A stretch of DNA of 64,000 bases from assembly GCF_000203915.1 (NCBI RefSeq), contig NC_008392.1, forward strand, positions 1,116,001-1,180,000, read 5' to 3'. How positions within the stretch are numbered: the stretch's first letter is position 1; each line of letters begins with the position of its first letter. Below, piece by piece: positions 1-9,370 of this stretch. A program made the position numbers and the translations under genes. The stretch comes from Burkholderia ambifaria AMMD. Its GTDB lineage: Bacteria; Pseudomonadota; Gammaproteobacteria; Burkholderiales; Burkholderiaceae. The notes beneath the pieces are model-generated. The model had not been told where the DNA came from. It ran no database searches and worked only from the letters and a program-made list of their open reading frames with translations.

Positions 1-172
1 CGAGCGACGCGGGCGTGAGCGGCACCGTGCGGGTGAGCAGACGGCCCGGCTGCGGACTCGGCGCGTGCGGTGCGATCCGGTAGACGCCGGTCACCAGGGA
101 AAGGCTTCCGCGCCAGAAACGCGCGGTTTGCGCATAGCGATGATCGGTGACCAGTACGTTATTGTCTTGCAC
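1..172 (-). CDS. NRPS, N-terminal fragment (runs off left edge)
   Basis: This is the 5' end of the next synthetase after the 3036-residue NRPS. A GTG at 172 follows an AAGGAG ribosome site by 6 nt and opens 57 codons without a stop to the window edge. The product begins MQDNNVLVTDHRYAQTARFW and resembles the start of the 1304-residue NRPS in this cluster, which also opens with a short lead and an Arg/Ala-Phe-Trp segment before a C-domain remnant. The previous NRPS ends in a condensation domain, so an adenylation domain is expected soon after this piece. In the occidiofungin order the next residue is Asn. A second GTG two bases upstream (174) is in another frame and lacks a good spacing. The call as an NRPS is inferred from position and this N-terminal likeness only. 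Confidence 0.6.
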   Translation of the reverse strand, partial: MQDNNVLVTDHRYAQTARFWRGSLSLVTGVYRIAPHAPSPQPGRLLTRTVPLTPASL

Positions 173-259
173 ACGAAACTCCTTGAGACGTTTTGTTCAT
201 CCGAAACAATCCGACGCAGGCCGCATGGCGCCCGCCGGTCAAACCCCGCCCGGCCCGCA

Positions 260-3200
260 TCACGTTTTCTCCTCGAGCGCATCGTCGGCGGTGACTTCGG
301 GCGTGCGCTTCAGGCGCAGGCCGACCCGGACCTTCGGGCTCGCGGCGGACGCATGGCCGGACAGCGAAATGCGATCGACCGGCGTGGTCGGATCACGGAG
401 AAAGACGTCGTGGATCTCGAGCAGTCGATCGCGCATCGCCGCGATGGTCGCGGGGCGGAACAGGTGGGTGTTGTAGATGAACTGAATGAGGTGCCTGCCG
501 TCGCTTTCCACGATCTGGAAGGACAGGTCGAACTTGGCCGTGGTGTCCGTCTGCGAGCGGTCCGTGATGCGAAGGCCCGGCTGAGGCGCCGGCATCGAAA
601 TGTGGTTCGCTTGAATGTCGAAGATCGGGAAATGGCCCGCGGGGGTGCGGATCCGGAGGTCTTCCAGCAGGACATCGAACGGATAGGACGCGTGCTCCAG
701 CGCTTGCGTGGAAGCTTTCGCCACACCGTCGATCACTTCTTCCACGGTCGCGGATTGCCGCACCGGCACGCGGAGCACCACGGTGTTGAGGAACACGCCG
801 ATCTGCGATTCGAGCTGTTCGCTGTCGCGCCCGGCCGACACGCTGCCGATGACGATGTCCTCACGCCCCGTGTAGCGGTGCATCAGCACGCAGAACGATG
901 CCAGGAGCACGGCGTAGAGCGACGTATGGTGAGCGCGGGCCAGCTTCGCGAGCCCTTCCACCCGCGGGCCCGACAGTTCGACTTCGAGCGTCTGCCCGGC
1001 ATGACCGGGCCGCTCGGGGCGCGGGTAGTCGGATGCCAGTTGCAGGCGGGGCAGCGGCGGCGCGAGTTGCTCGAGCCAGTACGCGCGATGCGCGGCGGCA
1101 CGCGCGCCTTCCAGGCTGGCGTTGTGCCACGCGGCGTAGTCGCGGTACTGGATCGAAAGCGGCGGCAGGTCGCGTCCCGCATACAGCGCATGCAGATCGT
1201 CGGTCAGCACGCGAATCGACCACGCATCCGATATCACGTGGTGCATGTTCAGCAGCAGCAGGTGTTGCGACGGTGAGAGCCGGACCAGCTTGACGCGAAA
1301 GAGCGGTCCCGTCGCGAGATCGAATGGTTGCTCGCTTTCCGCGCGGATCAGCGCATCGATCGCTTGCGGCCCGGCATCGTCCGCGAGGTCCACCTGCTCG
1401 ACGCGGAAACCGGAGGCTTCGCGGGTGAGGATGCGTTGCCGCAGATCGCCTTCGATCATCGCAAACACGGTGCGCAGGCTCTCGTGGCGATCGACCAGCG
1501 TGTCGAACGCACGCACGAGGCGCGCCGTATCGACGGCGCCGTCCAGTTGCAGCGCGCCTGCCATGTTGTACGTGGACGGATCCGCGCCGCGGCTGGCGAG
1601 CCAGATCCGCTTCTGGGCGCGAGACACCGCGTACGACGATTGCACGGCAAGGGCCGGGATGATCGCCGCGCCACCGGCGTCGTCGGCGGGCGTGGACGCC
1701 AGCTTTTGCGCGAGCGCGCGTGGCGACGGCGCATGGAAGATATCGGCGACCGCGACGTTCAGTTTCAGTTCGCGCCTGATCCGGCTGACCATCTGGATCG
1801 CCTTGAGGCTTTGGCCGCCATGCTCGAAGAAATTGTCGTCGACACCGCCCGGCTGGCGGCCGAGCACCTCGGCGAAGATGCGCAGCAGCGCCGCTTCGAC
1901 TGGCGTCCGCGGTTCGACCGGCACGCCGTCGGGCACGGACGCGGCCTCCGGGAGCGGCAGCGCGGCGCGGTTGATCTTGCCGTTCGGCATGACGGGCAGG
2001 GCCGACAGCAGCATCAAGGTGTCGGGCACCATATGCGCCGGCAGTTTGTCGCGCAGTGCATCGCGCAGGCGTTTGGGCGTCCAGCCGGTGCCCGACGCGT
2101 AGCCGCACAGGGTCTTTTCCGCGTCCGGCGTGTCGCGGACGACCACGACGGCGTTGGAAATGCCGGCGAGACCGGTCAGGGCGGTTTCGATTTCCCCGAG
2201 CTCGATGCGATAGCCGCGAATCTTGACCTGGAAGTCGCGGCGTCCGAAGAAGTGGAGATTGCCGTCCGACCCGAAGCAGCCGACATCGCCGGTGCGATAC
2301 AGGCGCGCGCCCGGTTCCGGACTGAACGGGTCGTCGCGGAACACCGCCCGGGTGCGCGCTTCGTCGAACAGGTAGCCGCGCCCGACGCCGGCTCCGCCGA
2401 TGCAGATCTCGCCCTTGACGCCGACCGGGCAGAGGTTCATGTCGGCATCCACGACGTAGACGCGCAGGTTCTCGATGGGGCGGCCGATCGGAATCGCCGG
2501 CAGATCCGGCGCGCGCTCCATGCTGTAGTGCGCCACGGAGTCCGACGCTTCGGTCGGCCCATAGGCGTTGATGAGCCGGACCCCCGGATTCAGACGGAAC
2601 CACGCTTGCGCGGTAGCGGGCTGCAGGGTTTCGCCGATGGTCAGCAGCGTGTCGAGGTGCGGGAAAGCCGGTGCCGCATGCGTTTCCAGCTCGCCGAGAA
2701 AGGTGGCCAGATAGGACGGCACGAATTGCATCGCCGTGATGCGGTCGCGTTGAAGGCTGTCGATCAGGCGCGCGGGCTCGAGGATCACGGCATCGGGATA
2801 GATCACGGTCGTACCGCCCGACACCAGCGCCGCGAAGCACTGCCAGACGGAAATATCGGAGCAGTGCGAAGCGGTCTGCGCGACCGCGCTCTGTGCGCCC
2901 AGTTCGACCCGGCGCGCCATGGCGAGCACGTGATTGAGCATGCCGCGATGCTCGACCATCGCGCCCTTCGGTTGGCCGGTCGAACCCGACGTGAAGATCA
3001 CGTAGGCCAGGTCCACGGGCCGGCAACGCGGCGTCACGGGCGCCGGCGCCCCGGCGCCGTGAGGGTCGGGCAGCCGGGCGGGATCGACCAGCGGGATCGA
3101 CGCCAGGGCCGGCGGCGGCACGCAGTCCGTGGCGACGATGACCGTCGGCCGGGCCAGCGTCAGGATGGTCTCGACCCGCTGGGCCGGATAGGCCGGATCG

Positions 3201-6200
3201 ACCGGAACGTAGGCCGCGCCGCACTTCCAGATGGCCAGGATCGTTTCCAGCATCAGCGGCGAGCGCGGCATCCACACGGCGATCCGGTCGTCCGGCTGGA
3301 TCGCCGCTGTCTGCAGCAGATGACCGGCGATCCGGTTGGCGCCCTCGACGAGATCCCGATAGGTGCGGACCTCCGTGCCGTGGCGGACCGCAACGCGCTC
3401 CGGATGAGCGGCGGCTGCGGCCTCGATCAGGTCGGGCAGCGTCCGGTCGGATGGAATTGGCGCGACGCTGTCGTTCCAGCCGAGCAGGATGGCGTCGCGC
3501 TCGTCCGCGGTGAGGAGCGGAATGCCGCGGTTCGGGCGATCTTCCGCATCGGCCAGGCCGGCGAGCAGCGTTTCGACATGGCGCAGCAGGCGGACGATCG
3601 TGTCGCGGTCGAACCGGCCATCGTCGTACAGCACTTGAAGCGACAGGCGCTTGCCCGGCGTCACGACCAGGGTCAGCGGGTAATTGTTCGGATCGGACAC
3701 CTGGAATTCGCCGATCCGCAGCCCAGGCAGCGCATCGGCCAGCGCTTCCTCGACCGGATAGTTCTGGAAGATGAGCAGGCTTTCGAAGAGCGGCACGCCG
3801 GGCGGCAGGCCCGCGAATGTCTGAATGTCGGCCAGCGGATAGTGCGCATACTCCTCCTGCTGCGCGAGATCCATCTGCAACTGGGCGAGCCACGCGGACG
3901 TCGGGCGCGTGTCGATGCGGACCCGCACCGGCAGCGTGTTGATGAACAGCCCGACCATCTCGTCCGACACCGGCAGCGACGCCGGGCGACCGGAAACGAT
4001 CGTGCCGAACACGACGTCCGCCTCGCCGCTATAGCGGCCCAGCAACTGCGCCCACGCGCCCTGGGCGAGCGTGTTGAGGGTGATGCGGCGGGTTTGCGCG
4101 AAGGCGACGAGCCGCCGCGTCTCGCTTTCGGAGAGCAGCAGCTGTTCTTCCACATAGGCGCCCGGCGCGGCCGTGCCGTCGAGTTCGGGGCGTCCCAGCA
4201 CGAGCGGCGTCGCGGCCGGGAAATCCTCCAGCTTCGTCTTCCAGAAGCGTTCCGCCGCGGCGGCGTCCTGGCGCGCCAGCCAGCGCACGTAATCGGCGAA
4301 GGCGGGCGGCGCGGCGCGCTGCGGGGCGCCTTCGTCCGCCAGGTCCTGATAGGTGGCGGCCACTTCGCTCAGGAGCCGGGCGGAGCTCCACCCGTCGAGC
4401 AGGATGTGGTGATGGCTCCAATGGAAGCGCCATGCGTGATCTTCCACTCGGAACAGCGCGAGGCGCATCAGCGGCGCCCGGGTAAAGTCGAAGCCGCGTG
4501 CCCGGTCTTGCGCCACGTAGGCCGCCCAACGCCGTTCCGCCTCCTCGGCGGACGCCGCGCGCAGATCCTCGTCATGCCAGGGCAAGTCGATACGGCGATG
4601 CACGACCTGCACGGGGCTTTCGATTTCTTCCCAGTGAAACGAGGTTCGCAGGATGTCGTGGCGGTGCGCCACCGTCTCCCACGCACGGCGGAACCGTTCG
4701 ACGTCGAGTGCCCCGTCGATACGGAAATCGAGGCTGCTGAAATACGCATCCGATGCCGGTTCGTACAGGCCGTGGAACAGCATGCCCTGTTGGGTCGGCG
4801 TCAGCGCGTAGACGTCGGCGATCTCGTCCGGTATGACCGAGGCCAGCGCCTGCGGCAGCGCATTCGCCGGCTGGCCCGACGCGGGCTGCGCCGATGCGGA
4901 CTGGACGGCATGGTCGGCAACCAGCGCTTCGAGCGCCGCGATGTAGGCATGCGCCACGCGCCGGATGGTGTCGGCGTCGTGGCAGGCGCGGCTGAATTCC
5001 CATGCAACGTGCAGGCGGTTACCGGTCACGTAGGCGTTGACGTCGAGCAGGTGCTCGCGCAGCTGGTTCGCATTGCGGCCGTCTCCGCTCGGCTCCGCGG
5101 CCTGTTTCCAGTCGCGGGCCGCGTTCAGCATCTGATCGGTCTGACCCAAGTAGTTGAACAGCAGCCGAGGCCGCGGAACAGGGCCGTCGAGCCGGTCCCG
5201 CAGCAGACCGTAGGTGAGGCCCGCGCTCGGCACGGCGCGCAGTTGCGTCTTGATCGACGCAACCAGGCGAGCCGGGTCGTGCGAGCCGGCATCGACCGTC
5301 AGCACGACCGGGAACAGGGACGTGAACCAGCCCACCGTGCGCGAGATGTCGAGATCCGCGATCAGTTCCTCGCGCCCGTGCGCTTCGAGATCCACCAGCA
5401 CGTCGGCGCATCCGCTCCAGTCGCCGACGGCACGCGCGAGCGCGGCCAGCAGCACGTCGTTGATCTGCGCGTCGTAGGCGCGGGGCGCCGCGCCCAGCAA
5501 GGCCGCGGTGGCGGATTCGCCCAGCTCGACCACGATCGTTTCGGCGGACGACACGGAATTGGCGGCAGCCGTTGCGGCGCGATCGAGCGGCAGGCCGGGC
5601 AGGGTGGCGCGCGCCAACGCCTGCCAGTGGGCGAGGTCGGCGTCGGCGGCGCCGGAGCCGGCCCAATCCGAGATGGCCCGGGTCCATGCGGTCCACGTCG
5701 CGCCGCCGCCCGCGAATTCGGGGGCCTGGCCGTGGCGCAGGCGGGTATAGGCGTCGTACACGGTTTCGAGCAGCGCGCCCCATGACACGCCGTCGATGAC
5801 CAGATGATGAGCGACCAGCAGCAAGCGCAGCGATCGGCCTTCGTCGACGCGGAACAGGTCCGCGCGCACGACGGGGCCGTCCGACAGATTCAGGCTCGCA
5901 TGAGCGTGCGCGACGTGCTGCGCGAGCTGATCGCGTCCGATCTCGACTACGCCGATGGGAATCTCCGGATCGTCGACGACTTCCTGGATCCAGCCGGACC
6001 CGCCCGCACGAAAGCGCAGCCGCAGCGCGTCGTGCCATTTGACCGCGTGCCGCAGCGCCTGGCGCAGCAACACCGGATCGACATCCGCCGGCACGTCGAG
6101 CAGGACCGCCTGGTTGTACTGGTTCTGGTCGTCCTTGCGCTGCGCGAAGAAGTCCTTCTGGATCGGTGTCAGCGGCAGCGGGCCGGACGACGCGACGAAC

Positions 6201-9200
6201 TCCGCCGCGCCGAGCGTGGCGCGGGTGGCCACGGCGGCGAGTTCGGCAACCGTCGGATGCTGGAAGATGAGCCGGGTGGTGAGCTTCAGCCCTGCCTTGG
6301 CGGCCAGCGACACGATGCGCATGCTGAGAATCGAATCGCCGCCCAGCGCGAAGAAATTGTCGTGGATGCCCGGCGCCGGAATGCCCAGTGCTTCGCCCCA
6401 GAGGCGGCACAGCAGCGTCTCGGTGGGCGTGCGGGGCAAGGTCGGCGCCTGCCCCGCGGCGGACAGCCGCGCGCGGTCCAGCGGGGGCAGCGCCTTGCGG
6501 TCGATCTTGCCGTTGCCGCTCAAGGGCAGCGCGTCGAGCACCACGTAGATGCCGGGCACCATGTAGTCCGGCAGCGTGGCGGACAACGCGGCGGCAATCT
6601 CCGCGTCGCTCAGCGACGCGCCGGCGCGGAACGCAACATACGCGCACAGCGCGGCGCGGCCGGCGTCGTCGCGATAATCGAGTGCGGCCGCCTGGCGGAT
6701 TTCCGGAATGGCGGCCAGCGCGTTGTCGATCTCCCCGAGTTCGATGCGGTAGCCGCGGATCTTCAGCTGATGGTCCTTGCGGCCGTGGAGCACGATCGAA
6801 CCATCGGGGAGATAGCAGCCGATGTCGCGGGTGCGGTACATGCGCACACCGCTCTCCGCGCGGAACGGATCCTCGAGGAACGCTTCCCGCGTGCCGGCTT
6901 CGTTGTTGAGATAGCCGCGGCCGACGGCGACGCCGGATACGCACAGTTCGCCGGGAACCCCGATCGGGCACAGGTTCATCTGCGGGTCGACGACATAGAT
7001 GCGCACGTTGCGGATCGGCTTGCCGACCGGTACGTAAGGCGTGGTCGGCGCGCACGTCATGCGGTGCTGCGCGACGTCGTCGGACGCTTCGGCCGGGCCG
7101 TACGCGTTCACCACCGCGATGTCCGCGAACACGTCGAACCACCGTTTCACCAGGGCCGGGCTGACCATCTCGCCGGTGACGAGGAGGTGCCGCAGGTGCC
7201 GCAGCAGCGCGGGCGCCTCCGACGCGTGGTCGAGTACGGCGGACAGATAGGACGGCACCAGTTCGAGGATGCTGATCCGGGCGGCTTCCAGCGTCGCGAC
7301 GAACGACGCCGGGTCGCGGATGCACGCGTCGTCGACGATCACGGTCTTGCCGCCGACGAGCGGCGCCGTGAAAAATTGCCAGACCGAAATATCGAAGCAA
7401 TGCGGCGCGGTTTGCGCGATCACCGACGACGCCGAGATCGAAAACTCGTCGATCTCGGCGAGCATGTGATTCAGCATGCCGGCGTGCTCGACCATCGCCC
7501 CTTTGGGCTTGCCGGTCGAACCGGACGTGTAGATCACGTAGGCGAGGCTGTCGGGTGATACGGGGCGGCCGGGATTGGTTTCGTCGCCGCCCTCGGTGAC
7601 GGTATCGAGCGACACGACCGGCGCGAGCGCGGCCAGCTCGGGCGGCAGGAGGCCGTCGCAGGTAATGACGAGCGCGGCGCCGGAATCCTCGAGAATCGTG
7701 CGGATGCGGGCCGCCGGATAGTCGGGGTCGATCGGGATATAGGCGGCGCCGCACTTCCAGACCGCGAGGATCGCCTCCATCAGGCGCTCCGACCGGTGCA
7801 TGCAGATTGCGACCAGCGCGTCCGGCCGCAGCTCGACGGCGGCCAGCAGGCGGTGCGCCGTGCGGTTGGCGCGGGCGTTCAGCTCGCCCGCGCTCAGGAC
7901 GATATCCCGGTACTCGACCGCCGGCCGCTCGGGGTGGTCCGCCGCGGCCTGTTCCAGGCGATGCACCACGGTACGCGCGGCGTCGAACGGCACGTCGGTA
8001 TCGTTGAAGGTGTCCAGCAACTGCCGGCGTTCGGCCTCGGGCAGCATCGGCAGGCGCCCGAGCAGCCGGTTCGGATCGGCCGCGAACGCGTCGAGCGTCG
8101 CGGCCACGTGGCCCAGCATCCGCTGCATGGTGTCTTCATCGAAGCGCCGCGGATCGAACGACAGCTCCAGCTTCCAGTCGTCGCGCGCCGTCACGACGAA
8201 TTCGAGCGGGATGTCGGCGCGGTTGTAAAGCTGCACCTCGTCGACCGCCAGGCCATGCGCGCCATGCGTCAGCGACGCATCGAGCGGGTAATTCATGAAC
8301 GTGATGTTGCTTTCGAACAGCGGGGTCGTCAGCGGCACTTCGCTGCAGCGCTGGATATCGGGAAGCGGGGTGTGCTCGAACTGCGCACGGGCGGCCACGC
8401 GCGCCTGGATCATCTTCAGCCAGGCCGCGAGCGGCTGCCGCGGATCGACCCGCACCCGCACCGGCACCGTATTGATGAACAGGCCGAGCATGGTTTCGAT
8501 CCCCGGCAGGTTGACGCCCCGTCCGGACACGACGGCGCCGAACACCACGTCGGTTTCCCCGCTGTAACGCGACAGCACGAGCGCCCAGGCCGCTTGCGCG
8601 AGGGTGTTGAGGGTGACGTGATGCCGGGCCGCGAATTGCCGCAGGCGCGCGCTCAGGTCGGCCGACAGGTCGGCCTGGACTTGCGCGAGGCCCTGGCCGA
8701 AGCGATCGTTCGCGTCCGCGCGCGCTGCCGTGGGCAGCGGGGTCGGCGAGCGGAACCCTTCGAGATAGCGTGTCCAGTATTGCTGCGCGGCTTGCGGTTC
8801 GCGCTGCTGCAGCCACTGGATGTAGTCGCGATAGGGACGCACGGCGGGGAGCGCCGGCGGCACGCCACGCGTGAGCGCGCCATAGACCTGGAAGATTTCC
8901 TCGATGACGAGCGACAGGCACCAGCCGTCGGCCAGGATGTGATGGTGGCTCCAGCTGAACAGGTACGCGTCGTCGGCGACGCGCGCGAGCCGGCAGCGCA
9001 CGAGCGGCGCGCGATCGAGCGCGAAGCCCTCGGCCAGATCGTTGTCGAGATGCGCGCGCCACCGCGTGCGCTGTTCGTCTTCCGGCAGGTCGCGCCAGTC
9101 GTCCTGCACCCACGGCAGCGCGGCGTGCGCATGCACGACCTGCATGGGCTTGTCGAATTCCTCCCAATGGAACGACGTGCGCATCACCGGATGCCGATCG

Positions 9201-9370
9201 ACCAGCTGCTGCCATGCGGCATGAAACAGCGCGGGGTCGAGGCTGCCGGTGATCCGGCAACCGAGCTGGTTGAAGCTGCTTCTCGTGCCGGGCGAGTGCA
9301 CGGCATGAAAGAGCATCGCCTCCTGCATCGGGGAAAGCTCGTAGATATCGGCAATGGTGGGGGATGTCAC
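260..9370 (-). CDS. NRPS, two modules plus C: C-A(Dab)-PCP-E-C-A-PCP-C
   Basis: Cytoplasmic synthetase of 3036 residues. Order: C (HHHILADG), A, PCP (GGDSIL), E (HHLVIDGVSW), C (HHHILLDG), A, PCP (GGQSLK), C-terminal C (HHVISDAW). Reading pocket residues by alignment to GrsA from memory, the first A gives D-I-W-E-L-T-A-D-D, the code known for 2,4-diaminobutyrate in syringomycin-type synthetases; this fits the Dab aminotransferase in the cluster. The second A reads about D-I-W-Q-L-I-A-D-S, close to no code I know; glycine is expected from occidiofungin order. The first C follows an upstream E domain, so it should join a D residue. The E domain should make D-Dab. The terminal C has no A after it and must hand over to the partial NRPS at 172. 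Start: GTG at 9370, overlapping the previous TGA as GTGA (4 bases), rather than the longer frame to 9580. Confidence 0.93.
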   Translation of the reverse strand: MTSPTIADIYELSPMQEAMLFHAVHSPGTRSSFNQLGCRITGSLDPALFHAAWQQLVDRHPVMRTSFHWEEFDKPMQVVHAHAALPWVQDDWRDLPEDEQRTRWRAHLDNDLAEGFALDRAPLVRCRLARVADDAYLFSWSHHHILADGWCLSLVIEEIFQVYGALTRGVPPALPAVRPYRDYIQWLQQREPQAAQQYWTRYLEGFRSPTPLPTAARADANDRFGQGLAQVQADLSADLSARLRQFAARHHVTLNTLAQAAWALVLSRYSGETDVVFGAVVSGRGVNLPGIETMLGLFINTVPVRVRVDPRQPLAAWLKMIQARVAARAQFEHTPLPDIQRCSEVPLTTPLFESNITFMNYPLDASLTHGAHGLAVDEVQLYNRADIPLEFVVTARDDWKLELSFDPRRFDEDTMQRMLGHVAATLDAFAADPNRLLGRLPMLPEAERRQLLDTFNDTDVPFDAARTVVHRLEQAAADHPERPAVEYRDIVLSAGELNARANRTAHRLLAAVELRPDALVAICMHRSERLMEAILAVWKCGAAYIPIDPDYPAARIRTILEDSGAALVITCDGLLPPELAALAPVVSLDTVTEGGDETNPGRPVSPDSLAYVIYTSGSTGKPKGAMVEHAGMLNHMLAEIDEFSISASSVIAQTAPHCFDISVWQFFTAPLVGGKTVIVDDACIRDPASFVATLEAARISILELVPSYLSAVLDHASEAPALLRHLRHLLVTGEMVSPALVKRWFDVFADIAVVNAYGPAEASDDVAQHRMTCAPTTPYVPVGKPIRNVRIYVVDPQMNLCPIGVPGELCVSGVAVGRGYLNNEAGTREAFLEDPFRAESGVRMYRTRDIGCYLPDGSIVLHGRKDHQLKIRGYRIELGEIDNALAAIPEIRQAAALDYRDDAGRAALCAYVAFRAGASLSDAEIAAALSATLPDYMVPGIYVVLDALPLSGNGKIDRKALPPLDRARLSAAGQAPTLPRTPTETLLCRLWGEALGIPAPGIHDNFFALGGDSILSMRIVSLAAKAGLKLTTRLIFQHPTVAELAAVATRATLGAAEFVASSGPLPLTPIQKDFFAQRKDDQNQYNQAVLLDVPADVDPVLLRQALRHAVKWHDALRLRFRAGGSGWIQEVVDDPEIPIGVVEIGRDQLAQHVAHAHASLNLSDGPVVRADLFRVDEGRSLRLLLVAHHLVIDGVSWGALLETVYDAYTRLRHGQAPEFAGGGATWTAWTRAISDWAGSGAADADLAHWQALARATLPGLPLDRAATAAANSVSSAETIVVELGESATAALLGAAPRAYDAQINDVLLAALARAVGDWSGCADVLVDLEAHGREELIADLDISRTVGWFTSLFPVVLTVDAGSHDPARLVASIKTQLRAVPSAGLTYGLLRDRLDGPVPRPRLLFNYLGQTDQMLNAARDWKQAAEPSGDGRNANQLREHLLDVNAYVTGNRLHVAWEFSRACHDADTIRRVAHAYIAALEALVADHAVQSASAQPASGQPANALPQALASVIPDEIADVYALTPTQQGMLFHGLYEPASDAYFSSLDFRIDGALDVERFRRAWETVAHRHDILRTSFHWEEIESPVQVVHRRIDLPWHDEDLRAASAEEAERRWAAYVAQDRARGFDFTRAPLMRLALFRVEDHAWRFHWSHHHILLDGWSSARLLSEVAATYQDLADEGAPQRAAPPAFADYVRWLARQDAAAAERFWKTKLEDFPAATPLVLGRPELDGTAAPGAYVEEQLLLSESETRRLVAFAQTRRITLNTLAQGAWAQLLGRYSGEADVVFGTIVSGRPASLPVSDEMVGLFINTLPVRVRIDTRPTSAWLAQLQMDLAQQEEYAHYPLADIQTFAGLPPGVPLFESLLIFQNYPVEEALADALPGLRIGEFQVSDPNNYPLTLVVTPGKRLSLQVLYDDGRFDRDTIVRLLRHVETLLAGLADAEDRPNRGIPLLTADERDAILLGWNDSVAPIPSDRTLPDLIEAAAAAHPERVAVRHGTEVRTYRDLVEGANRIAGHLLQTAAIQPDDRIAVWMPRSPLMLETILAIWKCGAAYVPVDPAYPAQRVETILTLARPTVIVATDCVPPPALASIPLVDPARLPDPHGAGAPAPVTPRCRPVDLAYVIFTSGSTGQPKGAMVEHRGMLNHVLAMARRVELGAQSAVAQTASHCSDISVWQCFAALVSGGTTVIYPDAVILEPARLIDSLQRDRITAMQFVPSYLATFLGELETHAAPAFPHLDTLLTIGETLQPATAQAWFRLNPGVRLINAYGPTEASDSVAHYSMERAPDLPAIPIGRPIENLRVYVVDADMNLCPVGVKGEICIGGAGVGRGYLFDEARTRAVFRDDPFSPEPGARLYRTGDVGCFGSDGNLHFFGRRDFQVKIRGYRIELGEIETALTGLAGISNAVVVVRDTPDAEKTLCGYASGTGWTPKRLRDALRDKLPAHMVPDTLMLLSALPVMPNGKINRAALPLPEAASVPDGVPVEPRTPVEAALLRIFAEVLGRQPGGVDDNFFEHGGQSLKAIQMVSRIRRELKLNVAVADIFHAPSPRALAQKLASTPADDAGGAAIIPALAVQSSYAVSRAQKRIWLASRGADPSTYNMAGALQLDGAVDTARLVRAFDTLVDRHESLRTVFAMIEGDLRQRILTREASGFRVEQVDLADDAGPQAIDALIRAESEQPFDLATGPLFRVKLVRLSPSQHLLLLNMHHVISDAWSIRVLTDDLHALYAGRDLPPLSIQYRDYAAWHNASLEGARAAAHRAYWLEQLAPPLPRLQLASDYPRPERPGHAGQTLEVELSGPRVEGLAKLARAHHTSLYAVLLASFCVLMHRYTGREDIVIGSVSAGRDSEQLESQIGVFLNTVVLRVPVRQSATVEEVIDGVAKASTQALEHASYPFDVLLEDLRIRTPAGHFPIFDIQANHISMPAPQPGLRITDRSQTDTTAKFDLSFQIVESDGRHLIQFIYNTHLFRPATIAAMRDRLLEIHDVFLRDPTTPVDRISLSGHASAASPKVRVGLRLKRTPEVTADDALEEKT

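Noticed and set aside
1328..5785. A plus-strand open frame of 1485 codons inside the NRPS gene, and similar ones at 9550-13278 and 14866-21459 (2197 codons)
   Set aside because: They are antisense to clear NRPS/PKS domains, are extremely rich in Arg, Gln, Asp and His as expected for the complement of high-GC codons, and contain no domain motif.
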